A DNA stretch of 64,000 nucleotides from Oceanicola sp. 22II-s10i (GCF_002210105.1 NZ_AQQU01000001.1:904501-968500), one strand, 5' to 3'; numbered from the stretch's first letter, positions 15,988 to 26,415 are shown. Numbers and translations: made by a program. The notes: generated from the sequence alone by a model not told the origin.

Positions 15988-17166
15988 ATGAAAGACATCG
16001 TCATTCTCGACGGCGCACGCACCGCCATCGGCACCTTCGGCGGCAGCCTCGCCGGGATCGCCCCGATCAGCCTCGGCGCGACCGCCGCCAAGGCCGCGCT
16101 GGAACGGTCGGGCGTCGAGGGCGCGCAGATCGGCCACGTCGCCTATGGCCACGTCATCAACACCGAGCCGCGCGACATGTATCTCAGCCGGGTCGCCGCG
16201 ATCGAGGCCGGTATCCCCGACACCACCCCCGCGATGAACGTGAACCGCCTCTGCGGCTCGGGCGCGCAGGCGATCGTCTCGGTCGTCCAGTCGCTGGCCA
16301 TGGGCGATGCCGAGTTCGGCCTCGCCGGCGGTGCCGAGTCGATGTCGCGCAGCCCCTACATCAACCCCTCGGAACGCTGGGGTCAGAAGATGGGCGACAT
16401 CAAGGTGCTCGACATGATGCTCGGCGCGCTGAACTGCCCCTTCGGCACCGGCCACATGGGCGTGACGGCCGAGAACGTGGCCAGGGAGCACGACATCACC
16501 CGCGAGCAGATGGACACCTTCTCGTTCGAAAGCCAGAAGCGCGCGATGGCGGCGATCGAAGCCGGGCACTTCAAGTCCCAGATCGTCCCCGTCGAAATCC
16601 AGATCAAGCGCGACAAGGTCCCCTTCGACACCGACGAACACGTCAAGCCCTCGACCACGCTCGAAGGCCTCGCCGGCCTGCGCCCCGCCTTCCAGAAGGA
16701 CGGCTGCGTCACGGCGGGCAACGCCTCGGGCATCAACGACGGCGCGGCGGCCATCGTTCTGGCGACGGCGGAAGCGGCGGAAAAGGCCGGGCTCAAGCCC
16801 AAGGCGCGGATCATCGGCTATGCCCATGCCGGCGTCCGCCCCGAGGTGATGGGCATCGGCCCGGTCCCCGCGGTCGAGAACCTGCTGAAACGCACCGGCT
16901 TGTCGATCTCGGACTTCGACGTCATCGAATCGAACGAGGCCTTCGCCGCGCAGGCGCTGGCGGTGAACAAGGGCCTCGGCCTCGACCCCGCCAAGGTGAA
17001 CCCCAACGGCGGTGCCATCGCGCTTGGCCACCCGGTCGGCGCGACCGGGGCGATCATCACCGTCAAGGCGCTCTACGAACTCGAACGCATCGGCGGCAAG
17101 ACGGCCCTGATCACCATGTGCATTGGCGGCGGCCAGGGCATCGCGCTGGCCATCGAGCGCCTCTGA
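15988..17166 (+). CDS. Acetyl-CoA C-acetyltransferase (thiolase)
   Basis: 392 aa type II thiolase, degradative or biosynthetic Claisen condensation of acyl-CoAs. The nucleophile Cys is in NVNRLCGSGAQAI (about residue 90). His is in ESNEAFAAQ-following GGAIALGHPVGATGA, and the second Cys is in ALITMCIGGGQGIA. Start ATG at 15988, after GAGAGGAGACC. The reading frame is open for 1.4 kb upstream, but only as antisense of the beta-helix gene. No phaB or other beta-oxidation gene adjoins, so whether it serves polyhydroxyalkanoate synthesis or acyl-CoA degradation is open. Confidence 0.93.
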   Translation: MKDIVILDGARTAIGTFGGSLAGIAPISLGATAAKAALERSGVEGAQIGHVAYGHVINTEPRDMYLSRVAAIEAGIPDTTPAMNVNRLCGSGAQAIVSVVQSLAMGDAEFGLAGGAESMSRSPYINPSERWGQKMGDIKVLDMMLGALNCPFGTGHMGVTAENVAREHDITREQMDTFSFESQKRAMAAIEAGHFKSQIVPVEIQIKRDKVPFDTDEHVKPSTTLEGLAGLRPAFQKDGCVTAGNASGINDGAAAIVLATAEAAEKAGLKPKARIIGYAHAGVRPEVMGIGPVPAVENLLKRTGLSISDFDVIESNEAFAAQALAVNKGLGLDPAKVNPNGGAIALGHPVGATGAIITVKALYELERIGGKTALITMCIGGGQGIALAIERL

Positions 17167-17210
17167 CCCGGCGGACCACCCGCCTCGTCCGATGACGGGG
17201 CGCGCAGGTT

Positions 17211-17281
17211 CCCTGCTTCTTCTGGTCAAAAATACTTCGGGGGACGCCGGACCGCAGGCCCGGCGGGGGGCAGCGCCCCCC
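17211..17281. repeat. Dispersed intergenic repeat, copy 2
   Basis: CCCTGCTTCTTCTGGTC then AAAAATACTTCGGGGGA (17211-17244) matches the cores at 5226 and 50961 with small changes. It is followed by the hairpin GGGGGGC-AGC-GCCCCCC (about 17265-17281). It lies after the thiolase gene and before the saccharopine dehydrogenase operon, so it may act as a terminator of the former. Confidence 0.85.
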
Positions 17282-17358
17282 TCCGCAGCCACCTCCAGCG
17301 CCCCCGTTGCGCCCGGCGCGGCTATCCCCTACGGCTGTCCCGACCGAGGGACACAGAC

Positions 17359-18414
17359 ATGACTCACATCTGGCTTCGCGCAGAACAACGCCCGAACGAA
17401 GACCGCACCGGCCTCACGCCCGAGGGCGCGGCGGATCTGATCGCCCGCGGCTTCCGCCTGACGGTGGAGGACAGCCGCACCCGCATCATCCCGCTCGACG
17501 CCTACCGCGCCGCCGGGGCCGAGGTCGCGCCCGAGGCCAGCTGGCCCGACGCGCCGCAGGACGCCATCGTCTTCGGCCTCAAGGAACTGCCCGAGGACGG
17601 CACGCCTCTGCGCCACCGGCACATAATGTTCGGCCACGCCTTCAAGGGCCAGCCCGCCGGGCGCATCCTGCTGGAACGGTTCCGCGAAGGCGGCGGCACG
17701 CTCTACGACCTCGAATACCTTCTGGACGACACCGGCCGCCGTGTCGCCGCCTTCGGCTACTGGGCGGGCTTCGCCGGTGCCGCGGTGGCGTTGAAATGCT
17801 GGCTGGCGCAGCAGGACGGCGGCATCTGCGGACCCGTCTCTTCCTACCCCAACCGCGACGCCCTGACCGGTGAGCTGCGAGGCGCGCTGCAAAGCGCGAA
17901 GAGCACCCCCCGTGCCATCGTCATCGGCGCGCTCGGGCGGGTCGGGACGGGGGCCTCGGATCTCTGCACCGAGATGGGGATGCAGGTTACCAAGTGGGAC
18001 AAGGACGAGACCGCCAGCGGCGGGCCGTTCCCCGAGATCGCACGTCACGAGATCTTCCTGAACGCGATCCTTGCCATGCCGGGCACCCCGGTCTTCGTGC
18101 CCGCCGACCTGCCCGGCCAGCCGCGCGACCTGACGGTGATCGGCGACATCGCCTGCGACCCGACCTCGGATTTCTCGCCGATCAAGGTCTACGACCGCAC
18201 GACGACATGGGACGCCCCCGCGCTGCGCGTGCATGACGCCCCGCCGCTCGATGTGACCGCGATCGACAACCTGCCCTCGCTCCTGCCGCTGGAAAGCTCG
18301 CAGGACTACGCCGCGCAGCTTCTGCCCTCGCTGCAGACGCTAGATGCCCTCGACGCAGGCGTTTGGGGCCGGGCCAAAGCCATCTTCGACAGACATATGG
18401 AGGACCTCGCATGA
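17359..18414 (+). CDS. Saccharopine dehydrogenase (NAD+, L-lysine-forming type)
   Basis: 351 aa, AlaDH/PNT-like fold of the LYS1/lysine-ketoglutarate reductase type: IWLRAEQRPNEDRTGLTP at the N-terminus, VFGLKELPED, the HIMFGHAFKGQ block and the Rossmann motif VIGALGRVGTGA. It joins lysine and 2-oxoglutarate to saccharopine (or the reverse). With the next gene, whose start overlaps its stop (ATGA at 18411-18414), it forms the saccharopine route of lysine catabolism reported in roseobacters. A catabolic role is inferred because proteobacteria make lysine by the DAP pathway. Confidence 0.9.
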   Translation: MTHIWLRAEQRPNEDRTGLTPEGAADLIARGFRLTVEDSRTRIIPLDAYRAAGAEVAPEASWPDAPQDAIVFGLKELPEDGTPLRHRHIMFGHAFKGQPAGRILLERFREGGGTLYDLEYLLDDTGRRVAAFGYWAGFAGAAVALKCWLAQQDGGICGPVSSYPNRDALTGELRGALQSAKSTPRAIVIGALGRVGTGASDLCTEMGMQVTKWDKDETASGGPFPEIARHEIFLNAILAMPGTPVFVPADLPGQPRDLTVIGDIACDPTSDFSPIKVYDRTTTWDAPALRVHDAPPLDVTAIDNLPSLLPLESSQDYAAQLLPSLQTLDALDAGVWGRAKAIFDRHMEDLA

Positions 18415-19553
18415 CCATCCACTGGTGTGGCACCGGCCTGTCGGCCATCCCCGGCCTGCGCCGCCTCATCGGCCTCGGCTATCCGGTCACCATCTGGAAC
18501 CGGACCGTCGCGCGGGCACAGGAAGAGGTCGGCGACCTGACCGACGACATCCGCGCCTTCGACATGGCCGCGCTGGATGCCGCCGTCGCGCCCGGCGATG
18601 TCGTGATCTCCATGCTGCCCGGCGACTGGCACCCGAAGCTTGCCGCGCTCTGCGTCGACAAGGGCGCGCATTTCGTCACCTCCAGCTATATCGCGCCGGA
18701 AACCCGCGCGCTGGACGGCGCGGCGCGGGACAAGGGCCTGAGCTTCGTCAACGAGGTCGGCCTCGATCCCGGCATCGACCACCTGATGGCGCATCATCTC
18801 GTGGCCGACTACCGCGCGTCCGACGCCTTTGACCCCGCGAACGAGATCAGCTTCACCTCCTACTGCGGCGGGTTTCCCAAGATTGCCAACGACTTCCGCT
18901 ACAAGTTCTCGTGGTCCCCGCTCGGCGTGCTCAAGGCGCTGCGCTCGCCGTCCAAATCCCTGAAGGATTTCGAGACGCTGAACGTCGACCGCCCGTGGAA
19001 CGCCATCACCCGCTTCACCTCGCCCCTGCCGGGCGAGGAGACGTTCGAGGCCTATCCGAACCGCGACAGCTTTCCCTTCATCGAGGACTACCGCTTCGAT
19101 CCCGACTGGAAGGTCCGCACCTTCGTGCGCGGCACGCTGCGGCTGGATGGCTGGGCCAGGGCATGGGACCCGATCTTCCGCGAGATCGAAACCCTCACCG
19201 GTCCCGAGGGCGAGGCGCGGCTGACCGAGATGTCCGACCAGTTCTGGCGCGACCACGCCTATGACGAGGGCGAGCCGGACCGCGTCGTCCTGTTCGTGTC
19301 GCTGAAGGCCGAGAAGGACGGCAAGACCGTCTGGCACAAGACCTACGCGATGGACGCATGGGGCGATGACGAGGCCTCGGCCATGGGCCGTCTGGTCTCG
19401 GTCCCCGTCTCGCTGGCGGTCGAGGCGGTGCTGGCCGGGCGTCTGCCCGAGGGCGTCACGCCAGCCCCCCACGATCCGCAGATCGTGGAGGAATGGCTGG
19501 ACGAGATCGGCCAGATCGCGCAGCGGATCGACCTGGTCGATCACGTCGGCTGA
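18411..19553 (+). CDS. Saccharopine dehydrogenase (L-glutamate-forming type)
   Basis: 380 aa of the Sacchrp_dh_NADP family: GTGLSAIPGL and VTIWNRT of the nucleotide-binding part, VVISMLPGDWHPKLA, SSYIAPETRAL, and the conserved NEVGLDPGIDHLMAHHL followed by SYCGGFP. It oxidises saccharopine to glutamate and 2-aminoadipate-6-semialdehyde. Start ATG 18411 overlaps the stop of the upstream partner. The enzyme that would oxidise the semialdehyde is not adjacent. Confidence 0.9.
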   Translation: MTIHWCGTGLSAIPGLRRLIGLGYPVTIWNRTVARAQEEVGDLTDDIRAFDMAALDAAVAPGDVVISMLPGDWHPKLAALCVDKGAHFVTSSYIAPETRALDGAARDKGLSFVNEVGLDPGIDHLMAHHLVADYRASDAFDPANEISFTSYCGGFPKIANDFRYKFSWSPLGVLKALRSPSKSLKDFETLNVDRPWNAITRFTSPLPGEETFEAYPNRDSFPFIEDYRFDPDWKVRTFVRGTLRLDGWARAWDPIFREIETLTGPEGEARLTEMSDQFWRDHAYDEGEPDRVVLFVSLKAEKDGKTVWHKTYAMDAWGDDEASAMGRLVSVPVSLAVEAVLAGRLPEGVTPAPHDPQIVEEWLDEIGQIAQRIDLVDHVG

Positions 19554-19562
19554 GGCAGGCGG

Positions 19563-20156
19563 TCAGCCCTTGAGCCGCGCGACGGTCGCCTGGAACGCGG
19601 GGCGGGCGCGCATGCGTTCGCCGATCGCCACCAGCGCCTCGGGCGCGTCCGGAAATTTCGCGGTGCGCGCCCAGTTCAGGCAGTGGGTCAGCAGGAAGTC
19701 GGGCACGGTCGGCGTGTCGCCGGTCAGGTAGCCGCCCCGCGCGCGTTCCGCCAGCTTGGCGGTCGAGCGGGCGAATTCCTTCTGGCAGACCGGCTTGATC
19801 TCGGGGACGCGGATCTTTTCCGGCAGGACGAAGCTGTGCTTGGCCGAGGTCCAGACCGCGCCCTCGATCTCGTCGAGGATCTGGTTGGTCAGGCTGTCCT
19901 GGAATGCCCGCTCCAGCGTGCCCGGCGCGGCGGTGAACCGGTCGTGGCTGTCCGCGAGGTAGGTCATGATCGCGACCGAGTCGGTGAGTGGTGTCCCGTC
20001 GACCAGCAGAACCGGCAGCTTGCCGAGGTTGGAATGTTCCCGCACCTTTTCTGAATGCGGGGCCTCGGGCAGCCAGTCGAAGCTTTCGCCCAGTTCTTCG
20101 AGCATCCACAGGATGCGGAACGTCCGGGACTGGCCCGAGCCGAGCAGGGTATACAT
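19563..20156 (-). CDS. Glutathione S-transferase family protein
   Basis: 197 aa. The N-terminal thioredoxin-like domain has the conserved SRTFRILWMLEELGESF, cis-Pro in GKLPVLLVDG and TDSVAIMTYLAD (glutathione gamma-glutamyl contact). The C-terminal helical domain has the N-capping motif TVPDFLLTHCLNW. Cytoplasmic detoxification or isomerase role; substrate unknown. It ends 9 bp from the convergent saccharopine gene. Confidence 0.9.
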   Translation of the reverse strand: MYTLLGSGQSRTFRILWMLEELGESFDWLPEAPHSEKVREHSNLGKLPVLLVDGTPLTDSVAIMTYLADSHDRFTAAPGTLERAFQDSLTNQILDEIEGAVWTSAKHSFVLPEKIRVPEIKPVCQKEFARSTAKLAERARGGYLTGDTPTVPDFLLTHCLNWARTAKFPDAPEALVAIGERMRARPAFQATVARLKG

Positions 20157-20168
20157 CGTGATCCTCCC

Positions 20169-20951
20169 TTACCGGTGGCGGATCTCGACACCGGGACGTG
20201 ATTTCAGGTCCACGCCACCATTCACGAGGCCGGTCAGGAAATCCAACACGATTTCACGGACCAGCACCGCCTCGGGATCGTCACCGCGCCCGGACATATG
20301 CCGGTGCGTGCCGCCGTCGATGATGGCCAGCCACTTGGTCCCTTCGGCGGGCAGGCCCTCGAAGGCCGACAGGCGAGTGCGGTAGTCGCCCTCGATCGCC
20401 GTGTCGCGGGTGCCGGTGATCATCAGCACAGGCTTGTCGATCCCGGCCCATGCACCGGGTTTGAAACGTTCGCCCCGGCCCTGCGGGGACAGCGCGATGT
20501 AGGCGTCGAACCGGTCACTGCCCGTCACACCCATGCCGTTCGCCGCGCCCGCCTCGATGATCGCGGTCTGCGCGCCCATCGAATGGCCGCCGAAGACGGT
20601 GATCAGGGCCGCGCAACGGGGCAGGGCGGTGGCGAGCAGGTGGTCGAGGTCGCGGGCGCGGGCGGCGTTGAGGGCCGGGTCTGCCACCGCCCTGGCCAGC
20701 GCCGCGCGGCGGTCGGGCGCGGCGAGGACATCGCGCAGGGCGTCGCGGCCGCTTTCGGGGTGGTCCAGCAGCCAGACGTTCCAGCCGCCGAACACCGCCG
20801 CCGCGGCGAGGTCCGACAGGCCATTCGAGGAACCGCCGAAGCCGTGCGACAGGATCAGTGCGGGGCCGCAGGGATGGCCGCCGATGATGCTTTGCTGCGC
20901 GGCGGCGGGCGCCGCGATGAGGCTCAGGGCGAGGGCGAGCGCCCGGATCAT
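20169..20951 (-). CDS. Secreted alpha/beta hydrolase
   Basis: 260 aa from ATG 20951, beginning with a signal peptide (MIRALALALSLIAAPAAAQQ). Alpha/beta hydrolase features are the oxyanion region LILSHGFGGSS, the nucleophile elbow GGHSMGAQTA, the acid in MITGTRDTAIEGDY and the His in IDGGTHRHMSG. It resembles the platelet-activating-factor-acetylhydrolase/dienelactone-hydrolase type of extracytoplasmic esterases. The start overlaps the holA stop (ATGA), so it is coupled to the leuS-lptE-holA operon. Confidence 0.86.
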   Translation of the reverse strand: MIRALALALSLIAAPAAAQQSIIGGHPCGPALILSHGFGGSSNGLSDLAAAAVFGGWNVWLLDHPESGRDALRDVLAAPDRRAALARAVADPALNAARARDLDHLLATALPRCAALITVFGGHSMGAQTAIIEAGAANGMGVTGSDRFDAYIALSPQGRGERFKPGAWAGIDKPVLMITGTRDTAIEGDYRTRLSAFEGLPAEGTKWLAIIDGGTHRHMSGRGDDPEAVLVREIVLDFLTGLVNGGVDLKSRPGVEIRHR

Positions 20952-21976
20952 CTGCGCGCCGACATCATCGCCAGCCGGATCAGCGCGCGTTCGACCAGCG
21001 CCATGTCCGGTGCCGTGCGTCCGGCGGAGCGCAGGGCGAGATCGGTGTCCGTCAGCAGCGCCAGAGCGTCCTCCAGCCGGGACGCGCCCCAACCCTGCGC
21101 CTGCCGCAGGATGCGGTCGCGGCGCGGGCCGAAGACCGGCGGGCGCAGGCGGTTGATCCCCTCGGACGGGCCGCCTGGGGCCGAGGCCACGGCATAGAGC
21201 GTCCGGAAATGCCGCATCGCGCCGATGCAGAGCGTCACCGCCTGCACCCCCTGCGCGGTCAGCCGCCGCATCACCGGCCCGATCTCGGCCGCGCGCGCCT
21301 CGGCCACCACGTTCAGGACGTCGTCGATGTCGGCATCGGTCGAGGTCGGCGCGACGGCGGCGATGTCCTCGCCCCTCAGCGGGACCGGGTCGTCGAACTT
21401 GTAGAGCGCCAGCTTCTCGACCGTCTGGCGGAAGTCGCCGGGGTCGAGCACCTGCGCCAGCGCGGTCAGGTCGCGCATCGCGGCGTCGTCGAGGTTCTTC
21501 AGCCCGGCGTCGGTCAGCATGCCCTCGATCTCGGCCCGCGAGGGCGGGTCGTCGTAGATGCCGATGGCCCAGGCGTTCCTGTGGCCCTCGAAGAACTTGC
21601 GCAGCTTCGACGTCGCCTTGAGCGTGCCGGCGGTGATGACCACCTGCGCATCGCCCGGCGCCCAGTCTCCGACGGCGTTCAGGATCGGATCGGCCATCGC
21701 CTCGCCCGCGTCCTCGACATGCACGACGCGGGGGCCGGGAAAGAACCCCGTGGCCTTGATCGCATCGGCCAGCATCGCGGGATCGCGGCGCAGGTCGGCG
21801 GCGGCGATGCGGGTCAGGCGCATCTCTTCCTCGCCCTGCGGCCCGACGAGGGCTTTGACCACCTGCTGGCGGCGCAGGGCCACGCGCATGCCGTCGGCAC
21901 CGTAGATCAGGATGCCGGTCCGGTCCGCCTCAGGCCGGTTGAAGTAGCCGGGGGCGTCGCGGGGGGTCAGCTTCAT
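20948..21976 (-). CDS. holA: DNA polymerase III delta subunit
   Basis: 342 aa clamp-loader subunit that opens the beta clamp. Recognised by the degenerate AAA+ fold (ILIYGADGMRVALRRQQVV in place of Walker A), LLSD-like LADAIKATGFFPGPRVVHVEDA, the LKATSKLRKFFE strand-helix block and the C-terminal domain ERALIRLAMMSARR. Position directly after lptE and leuS is the usual alphaproteobacterial order. Start overlaps the lptE stop (ATGA at 21973-21976). Confidence 0.93.
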   Translation of the reverse strand: MKLTPRDAPGYFNRPEADRTGILIYGADGMRVALRRQQVVKALVGPQGEEEMRLTRIAAADLRRDPAMLADAIKATGFFPGPRVVHVEDAGEAMADPILNAVGDWAPGDAQVVITAGTLKATSKLRKFFEGHRNAWAIGIYDDPPSRAEIEGMLTDAGLKNLDDAAMRDLTALAQVLDPGDFRQTVEKLALYKFDDPVPLRGEDIAAVAPTSTDADIDDVLNVVAEARAAEIGPVMRRLTAQGVQAVTLCIGAMRHFRTLYAVASAPGGPSEGINRLRPPVFGPRRDRILRQAQGWGASRLEDALALLTDTDLALRSAGRTAPDMALVERALIRLAMMSARR

Positions 21977-22470
21977 GCGGGCAGCCTGTCCGACTCGGCC
22001 ATCAGCCGGGCGACGATGAGGTCGGTCAGGATCACCATCAGCCGTTCATGCGCATCGCGCCGCGCGGCCTGAGTCGCCACTGTGGAGCCGGTGGCGGAGT
22101 AGCTGGTGAAGCTCTGCACCTTGTGCGAGGTCAGCGTGCCGCCGGTTGCGGTATCCACCACGTCGAACTCGACCGAGCCGATGACATTGAACCGGGTGGT
22201 GATGTTGTCGGTGGTGATCGCCATCCGTTCCTCGGTGATCGAGGTGGTGTAGGCCAGCGACATCGGCGCGGAGGCGGCGGCGCGGCCCAGCCGGGTCTCA
22301 AGCTCGCGCACGAGGACGTATTCATCCGCCGTCACCGGGTCGGCGGGCCGGATGCGGCCCGTCAGCCGGTTCGCAGCCCCGCCCGGTCCGTAGACCGGGG
22401 AGAACCCGCAGGCCGAAAGGCCCGCGAGTGCGGCGAGAGACAGGAACTGGCGACGGTCAGGCGACCACAT
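21973..22470 (-). CDS. lptE: LPS-assembly lipoprotein LptE
   Basis: 165 aa outer-membrane lipoprotein that partners LptD in lipopolysaccharide export. The signal peptide ends in the lipobox LSAC ([18 protein letters not shown]), the family hallmark being CGFxPVYG. The start ATG at 22470 lies 14 bp inside the 3' end of leuS. Small size and low conservation are normal for alphaproteobacterial LptE. Confidence 0.9.
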   Translation of the reverse strand: MWSPDRRQFLSLAALAGLSACGFSPVYGPGGAANRLTGRIRPADPVTADEYVLVRELETRLGRAAASAPMSLAYTTSITEERMAITTDNITTRFNVIGSVEFDVVDTATGGTLTSHKVQSFTSYSATGSTVATQAARRDAHERLMVILTDLIVARLMAESDRLPA

Positions 22471-25021
22471 TGACGATCCGGCCGGGGACGACGATGACCT
22501 TGCGGGGCTGTGCCCCGTCCAGCGCCCTTTGCACATTCTCGACTGCCAGCGCGGCCTTTTCAACCTCGCCCGCAGGCATGTCCTTGGGCACGGTGATTTC
22601 GCCCCGCCGTTTGCCGTTCACCTGGATCGGCAGGGTGACGGAGTCCTCGACCATCATGGATTCGTCGGCCACGGGCCACGGCGCCTCGGCGATCAGCCCC
22701 TTTCCGCCGAGCAGGGACCAGATGTCCTCGGACAGGTGCGGGGTCATGGGCGACATGAGCTGCGCGAGGGTCAGCGCGGCCTGCCGCTTTGCCGCCGGAG
22801 CGGCGTCGGATTTCGACAGCGTGTTAGTGAAGGCGTAGAGCTTGGCGATCGCGGCGTTGAAGCCGAAGCTTTCGACCCCCAGCGTCACGTCTCGGATCGT
22901 CTTGTGCATCTCGCGCAGCAGCGGCTCATCGGGCCCTTTCGCGCCCGCCTCGCCTGTCTCGGCGATCTCGGAGGCGATCCGGTGCACGCGGGCGAGGTGG
23001 CGGTTCGCGGCCTCGGCCCCGGCGGCGGTCCATTCGACGTCGCGTTCCGGCGGGCTGTCGGACAGGACGAACCAGCGGGCGGTGTCCGCGCCGTATTGCT
23101 GGATGATCGCGACCGGGTCGACGACGTTGTTCTTGGACTTGGACATCTTGGCCGAGGGAATGATCTCCACCTCCGTCCCGTCCTTGAGGTAGCCGCGGCC
23201 GTCCTTCAGGTCCACGTCCTCGGGGTAATGGTAGACGGGACGGCCGTTCTTGGTGGTCTGGTAGATCGCGTGCGTGACCATTCCTTGCGTAAACAGCGCG
23301 TCGAAGGGTTCCTTCGACTTCTCCGGCAGGTGGCCGCAGATGTGCATCGCGCGGGCGAAGAAGCGGGAATAGAGCAGGTGCAGGATCGCGTGCTCGATCC
23401 CGCCGATATACTGGTCGACGTTCATCCAGTAGTCGACATCCTCGGCCACCGTCGGCGTGGTGGCGCGGGGCGCGGTGAAGCGGGCGAAGTACCACGACGA
23501 GTCGACGAAGGTGTCCATCGTATCCGTCTCGCGCAGGGCGGGGCCGCCGCAGGACGGGCAGGCGCAGTCGCGCCACGTCGGGTGACGGTCCAGCGGATTG
23601 CCGGGGATGGAGAAGTCGATCGGCTTGCCGCCCTCGTCGTAGGGCAGTTCGACCGGCAGGTTTTCCTTTTTCTCGGGCACCACACCGCAGGTTTCGCAAT
23701 GCACGACAGGGATGGGGCAGCCCCAGTAGCGCTGGCGCGAGAGGCCCCAGTCGCGCAGGCGGAACTTGGTCACGCCCTGGCCGACGCCCTTCGACTCGCA
23801 GAAGTCGATGGCCGCGTCGATGGCGTCCTGTCCGGTCGCCAGTTCGTCCCATGCGAAACCGCGGGTCCAGCGGACCTTGTCGGTCTTGGCGGGCACGTAG
23901 GCGCCCTTGGGATAGTCGCCCTCGACCGGTTCGAAGGTCGGGATGATGTCCAGCCCGTACTTGGTCGCGAATTCGAAGTCGCGCTCGTCATGCGCGGGGC
24001 AGCCGAAGATCGCGCCGGTGCCGTAATCCATCAGGATGAAGTTGGCGATGTAGACCGGCAGTTCCCACGACGTGTCAAAGGGATGGCGGACCTTCAGCCC
24101 GGTGTCGTAACCCAGCTTTTCCGCCGTCTCGATCGCCTCTTCGGTGGTGCCGCCCTTGCGCGCCTCGGTGCAGAAGGCCGCGACCTTGGGGTCGTGCCGC
24201 TCCAGCTCCTTGGCCAGCGGGTGGTCGGGCGAGATGCCGACGAAGGACGCGCCCAGCAGGGTGTCGGGGCGGGTGGTGTAGACCTCGATCCGGTCGTGCC
24301 CGTGCTCGGGCTCGACCACGCCGAACGAGAACTGGAGCCCGCGCGAGCGGCCGATCCAGTTGGCCTGCATCAGCTTCACCTTGGCGGGCCAGTCGTCCAG
24401 CCCGTCGAGCGCGTCGAGCAGTTCGCCCGCCATCTCGGAGATGCGGAAGAACCACTGCGTCAGTTCCTTGCGTTCCACCGGCGCGCCGGAGCGCCAGCCC
24501 TTGCCGTCGATGACCTGTTCGTTGGCCAGCACGGTCATGTCGACCGGGTCCCAGTTCACCACCGCGTTCTTGCGATAGACGAGGCCCTTTTCGAGGAAGT
24601 CGAGAAACAGCGCCTGCTGCTGGCCGTAGTATTCCGGGTCGCAGGTCGCGAACATCCGCGTCCAGTCGAGCGAGAAGCCGAGCGGCTTCATCTGCTCGAC
24701 CATCGTGTCGATGTTGGAATAGGTCCAGTCCTTGGGGTGGCCGCCGTTGGCCATCGCCGCGTTCTCGGCCGGCATCCCGAAGGCGTCGAAGCCCATCGGG
24801 TGCAGCACGTTGAACCCGGTCGCGCGCTTGAACCGCGCCACCACGTCGCCCATCGTGTAGTTGCGCACGTGACCGATGTGAATCCGGCCGGACGGGTAGG
24901 GGAACATCTCGAGCACGTAGTACTTCGGCCGCGACGGATCGCGTTCGGCCTTGAAGATGCGCGCGTCTTCCCACGCCTTCTGCCAGCGTGCCTCGATCTC
25001 TGCGGGCTCATAGCGGGCCAT
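22457..25021 (-). CDS. leuS: Leucyl-tRNA synthetase
   Basis: 854 aa class I synthetase charging tRNA-Leu. The HIGH signature is [15 protein letters not shown] (about residue 43) and KMSKSKNNV is the second ATP motif. The CP1 editing domain ([21 protein letters not shown]), the Zn-type CETCG and CPSCGG pairs, and the tRNA-binding C-terminal domain ([13 protein letters not shown]) are present. Start ATG 25021 ([14 protein letters not shown]) is the family start; the longer frame to 25186 runs into the divergent glycosyltransferase. Confidence 0.98.
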   Translation of the reverse strand: MARYEPAEIEARWQKAWEDARIFKAERDPSRPKYYVLEMFPYPSGRIHIGHVRNYTMGDVVARFKRATGFNVLHPMGFDAFGMPAENAAMANGGHPKDWTYSNIDTMVEQMKPLGFSLDWTRMFATCDPEYYGQQQALFLDFLEKGLVYRKNAVVNWDPVDMTVLANEQVIDGKGWRSGAPVERKELTQWFFRISEMAGELLDALDGLDDWPAKVKLMQANWIGRSRGLQFSFGVVEPEHGHDRIEVYTTRPDTLLGASFVGISPDHPLAKELERHDPKVAAFCTEARKGGTTEEAIETAEKLGYDTGLKVRHPFDTSWELPVYIANFILMDYGTGAIFGCPAHDERDFEFATKYGLDIIPTFEPVEGDYPKGAYVPAKTDKVRWTRGFAWDELATGQDAIDAAIDFCESKGVGQGVTKFRLRDWGLSRQRYWGCPIPVVHCETCGVVPEKKENLPVELPYDEGGKPIDFSIPGNPLDRHPTWRDCACPSCGGPALRETDTMDTFVDSSWYFARFTAPRATTPTVAEDVDYWMNVDQYIGGIEHAILHLLYSRFFARAMHICGHLPEKSKEPFDALFTQGMVTHAIYQTTKNGRPVYHYPEDVDLKDGRGYLKDGTEVEIIPSAKMSKSKNNVVDPVAIIQQYGADTARWFVLSDSPPERDVEWTAAGAEAANRHLARVHRIASEIAETGEAGAKGPDEPLLREMHKTIRDVTLGVESFGFNAAIAKLYAFTNTLSKSDAAPAAKRQAALTLAQLMSPMTPHLSEDIWSLLGGKGLIAEAPWPVADESMMVEDSVTLPIQVNGKRRGEITVPKDMPAGEVEKAALAVENVQRALDGAQPRKVIVVPGRIVNVVA

Positions 25022-25169
25022 GACCGGTTTCCTCGTCTTTTCAGCGTTTCGGGGGTGATATGCGGCAATTAGGCAAGGGTCCAGAGCGATTGCCGGGGGG
25101 GAGCGCTGGCAAAATCTGGTCAGGGGCGGGGCTGGTCGTATAAAGAGCCCTAAACAGCAAGCAGCTCCG

Positions 25170-26414
25170 ATGAATATTCTCTTCATTCACCAGAACTTCC
25201 CCGGCCAGTTCAAGCACCTCTCGGTCGCCCTGGCCAAGGCGGGACATCACGTGGTCGCGCTGACCCTACGTGTGAAAGAGCCGACGGACTGGAACGGCGT
25301 CAAGATCCTGCCCTACAGCATCCGCCGCAAGACCGAGCAGAAGACACATCCCTGGATGCTGGACCTCGACACCAAGGTTACGCGGGCCGAGTCCTGTTTT
25401 CACGCTGCGAGCAAGCTGAAGGAAGCGGGATACAACCCCGACGTCATCATCGCACATCATGGCTGGGGCGAGTCGTTGTTCCTGCGTGACGTCTGGCCGA
25501 AGGCGCGGATCGGGCTTTATTGCGAGCTGTATCATCTGGCCGGATATCCGCATGTCGGCTTCGACCGCGAATTCAGCCGGCCCCACGACAAGACCGAGGC
25601 GATTCGCCTGCGTCTCAAGAACCTGAACAACGAGCTGCATTTCCAGATCGCGCAGGCGGGTATCAGTCCGACGAAGTTTCAGGCCAACACCTTTCCCGCA
25701 TCGTTCCGCGACCGGATCACCGTGGTCCATGACGGCATCGACACAGAGGCGATCAAGCGGAACCAGTGGGCCAGCTACCAGCTGCCGACCGGACCGACGC
25801 TGACCCGCAAGGACGAAGTCATCACCTTCGTCAACCGCAACCTGGAACCCTACCGCGGGTATCACGTGTTCATGCGCGCCCTGCCGGATCTGCTCAAGTC
25901 ACGGCCCAATGCACAGATCATGATCGTCGGCGGCGATGGCGTCAGCTACGGCGCCGCCGCCCCGGCCGGAAAGACGTGGAAACAGATCTTTATTGATGAG
26001 GTGCGGGGGCAGATACCGGACGCGGACTGGGCGCGGGTGCATTTCCTCGGGCGGATCCCCTACAGCCGGTTCGTCGAACTGCTTCAGCTCAGCCGGGTGC
26101 ACATCTATCTGACCTATCCCTTCGTCCTGTCCTGGTCGCTGTTCGAGGCGATGAGCGCCGAGGCTGCGATCGTCGCCTCGGGGACCGAACCGGTGCGCGA
26201 GGCGATCGTGCATGACGAAACCGGGCGGCTGGTGGATTTCTTCGACGGTGGGACACTGGTCGACGAGGTGGGGCGGCTGCTCGACTCGGCAGAGGCGCGG
26301 ACCCGGCTGGGACGCACTGCGCGCAACCTGATCCGGGAACGCTATGATCTTAAGACCATCAGCCTGCCACGGCAGATGCAGTGGGTTCAGGACCTGGCAG
26401 ACATGACCGTCTGA
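25170..26414 (+). CDS. Glycosyltransferase, GT4-like
   Basis: 414 aa, GT-B fold. N-terminal domain [28 protein letters not shown]; central linker VVHDGIDTE; donor-site domain with [48 protein letters not shown], and an E-x7-E-like segment [24 protein letters not shown]. It transfers a sugar to an unknown acceptor, perhaps a surface polysaccharide. It stands alone on the plus strand between leuS and the DUF3576 lipoprotein, both on the minus strand, which suggests insertion into an older cluster. Confidence 0.9.
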   Translation: MNILFIHQNFPGQFKHLSVALAKAGHHVVALTLRVKEPTDWNGVKILPYSIRRKTEQKTHPWMLDLDTKVTRAESCFHAASKLKEAGYNPDVIIAHHGWGESLFLRDVWPKARIGLYCELYHLAGYPHVGFDREFSRPHDKTEAIRLRLKNLNNELHFQIAQAGISPTKFQANTFPASFRDRITVVHDGIDTEAIKRNQWASYQLPTGPTLTRKDEVITFVNRNLEPYRGYHVFMRALPDLLKSRPNAQIMIVGGDGVSYGAAAPAGKTWKQIFIDEVRGQIPDADWARVHFLGRIPYSRFVELLQLSRVHIYLTYPFVLSWSLFEAMSAEAAIVASGTEPVREAIVHDETGRLVDFFDGGTLVDEVGRLLDSAEARTRLGRTARNLIRERYDLKTISLPRQMQWVQDLADMTV

Positions 26415-26415
26415 C

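Noticed and set aside
22529-25072. 847-codon plus-strand frame opposite leuS
   Set aside because: Exactly antisense to a complete, motif-perfect leuS; composition (Gly/Asp/Val/His) is that of a codon-position shadow.
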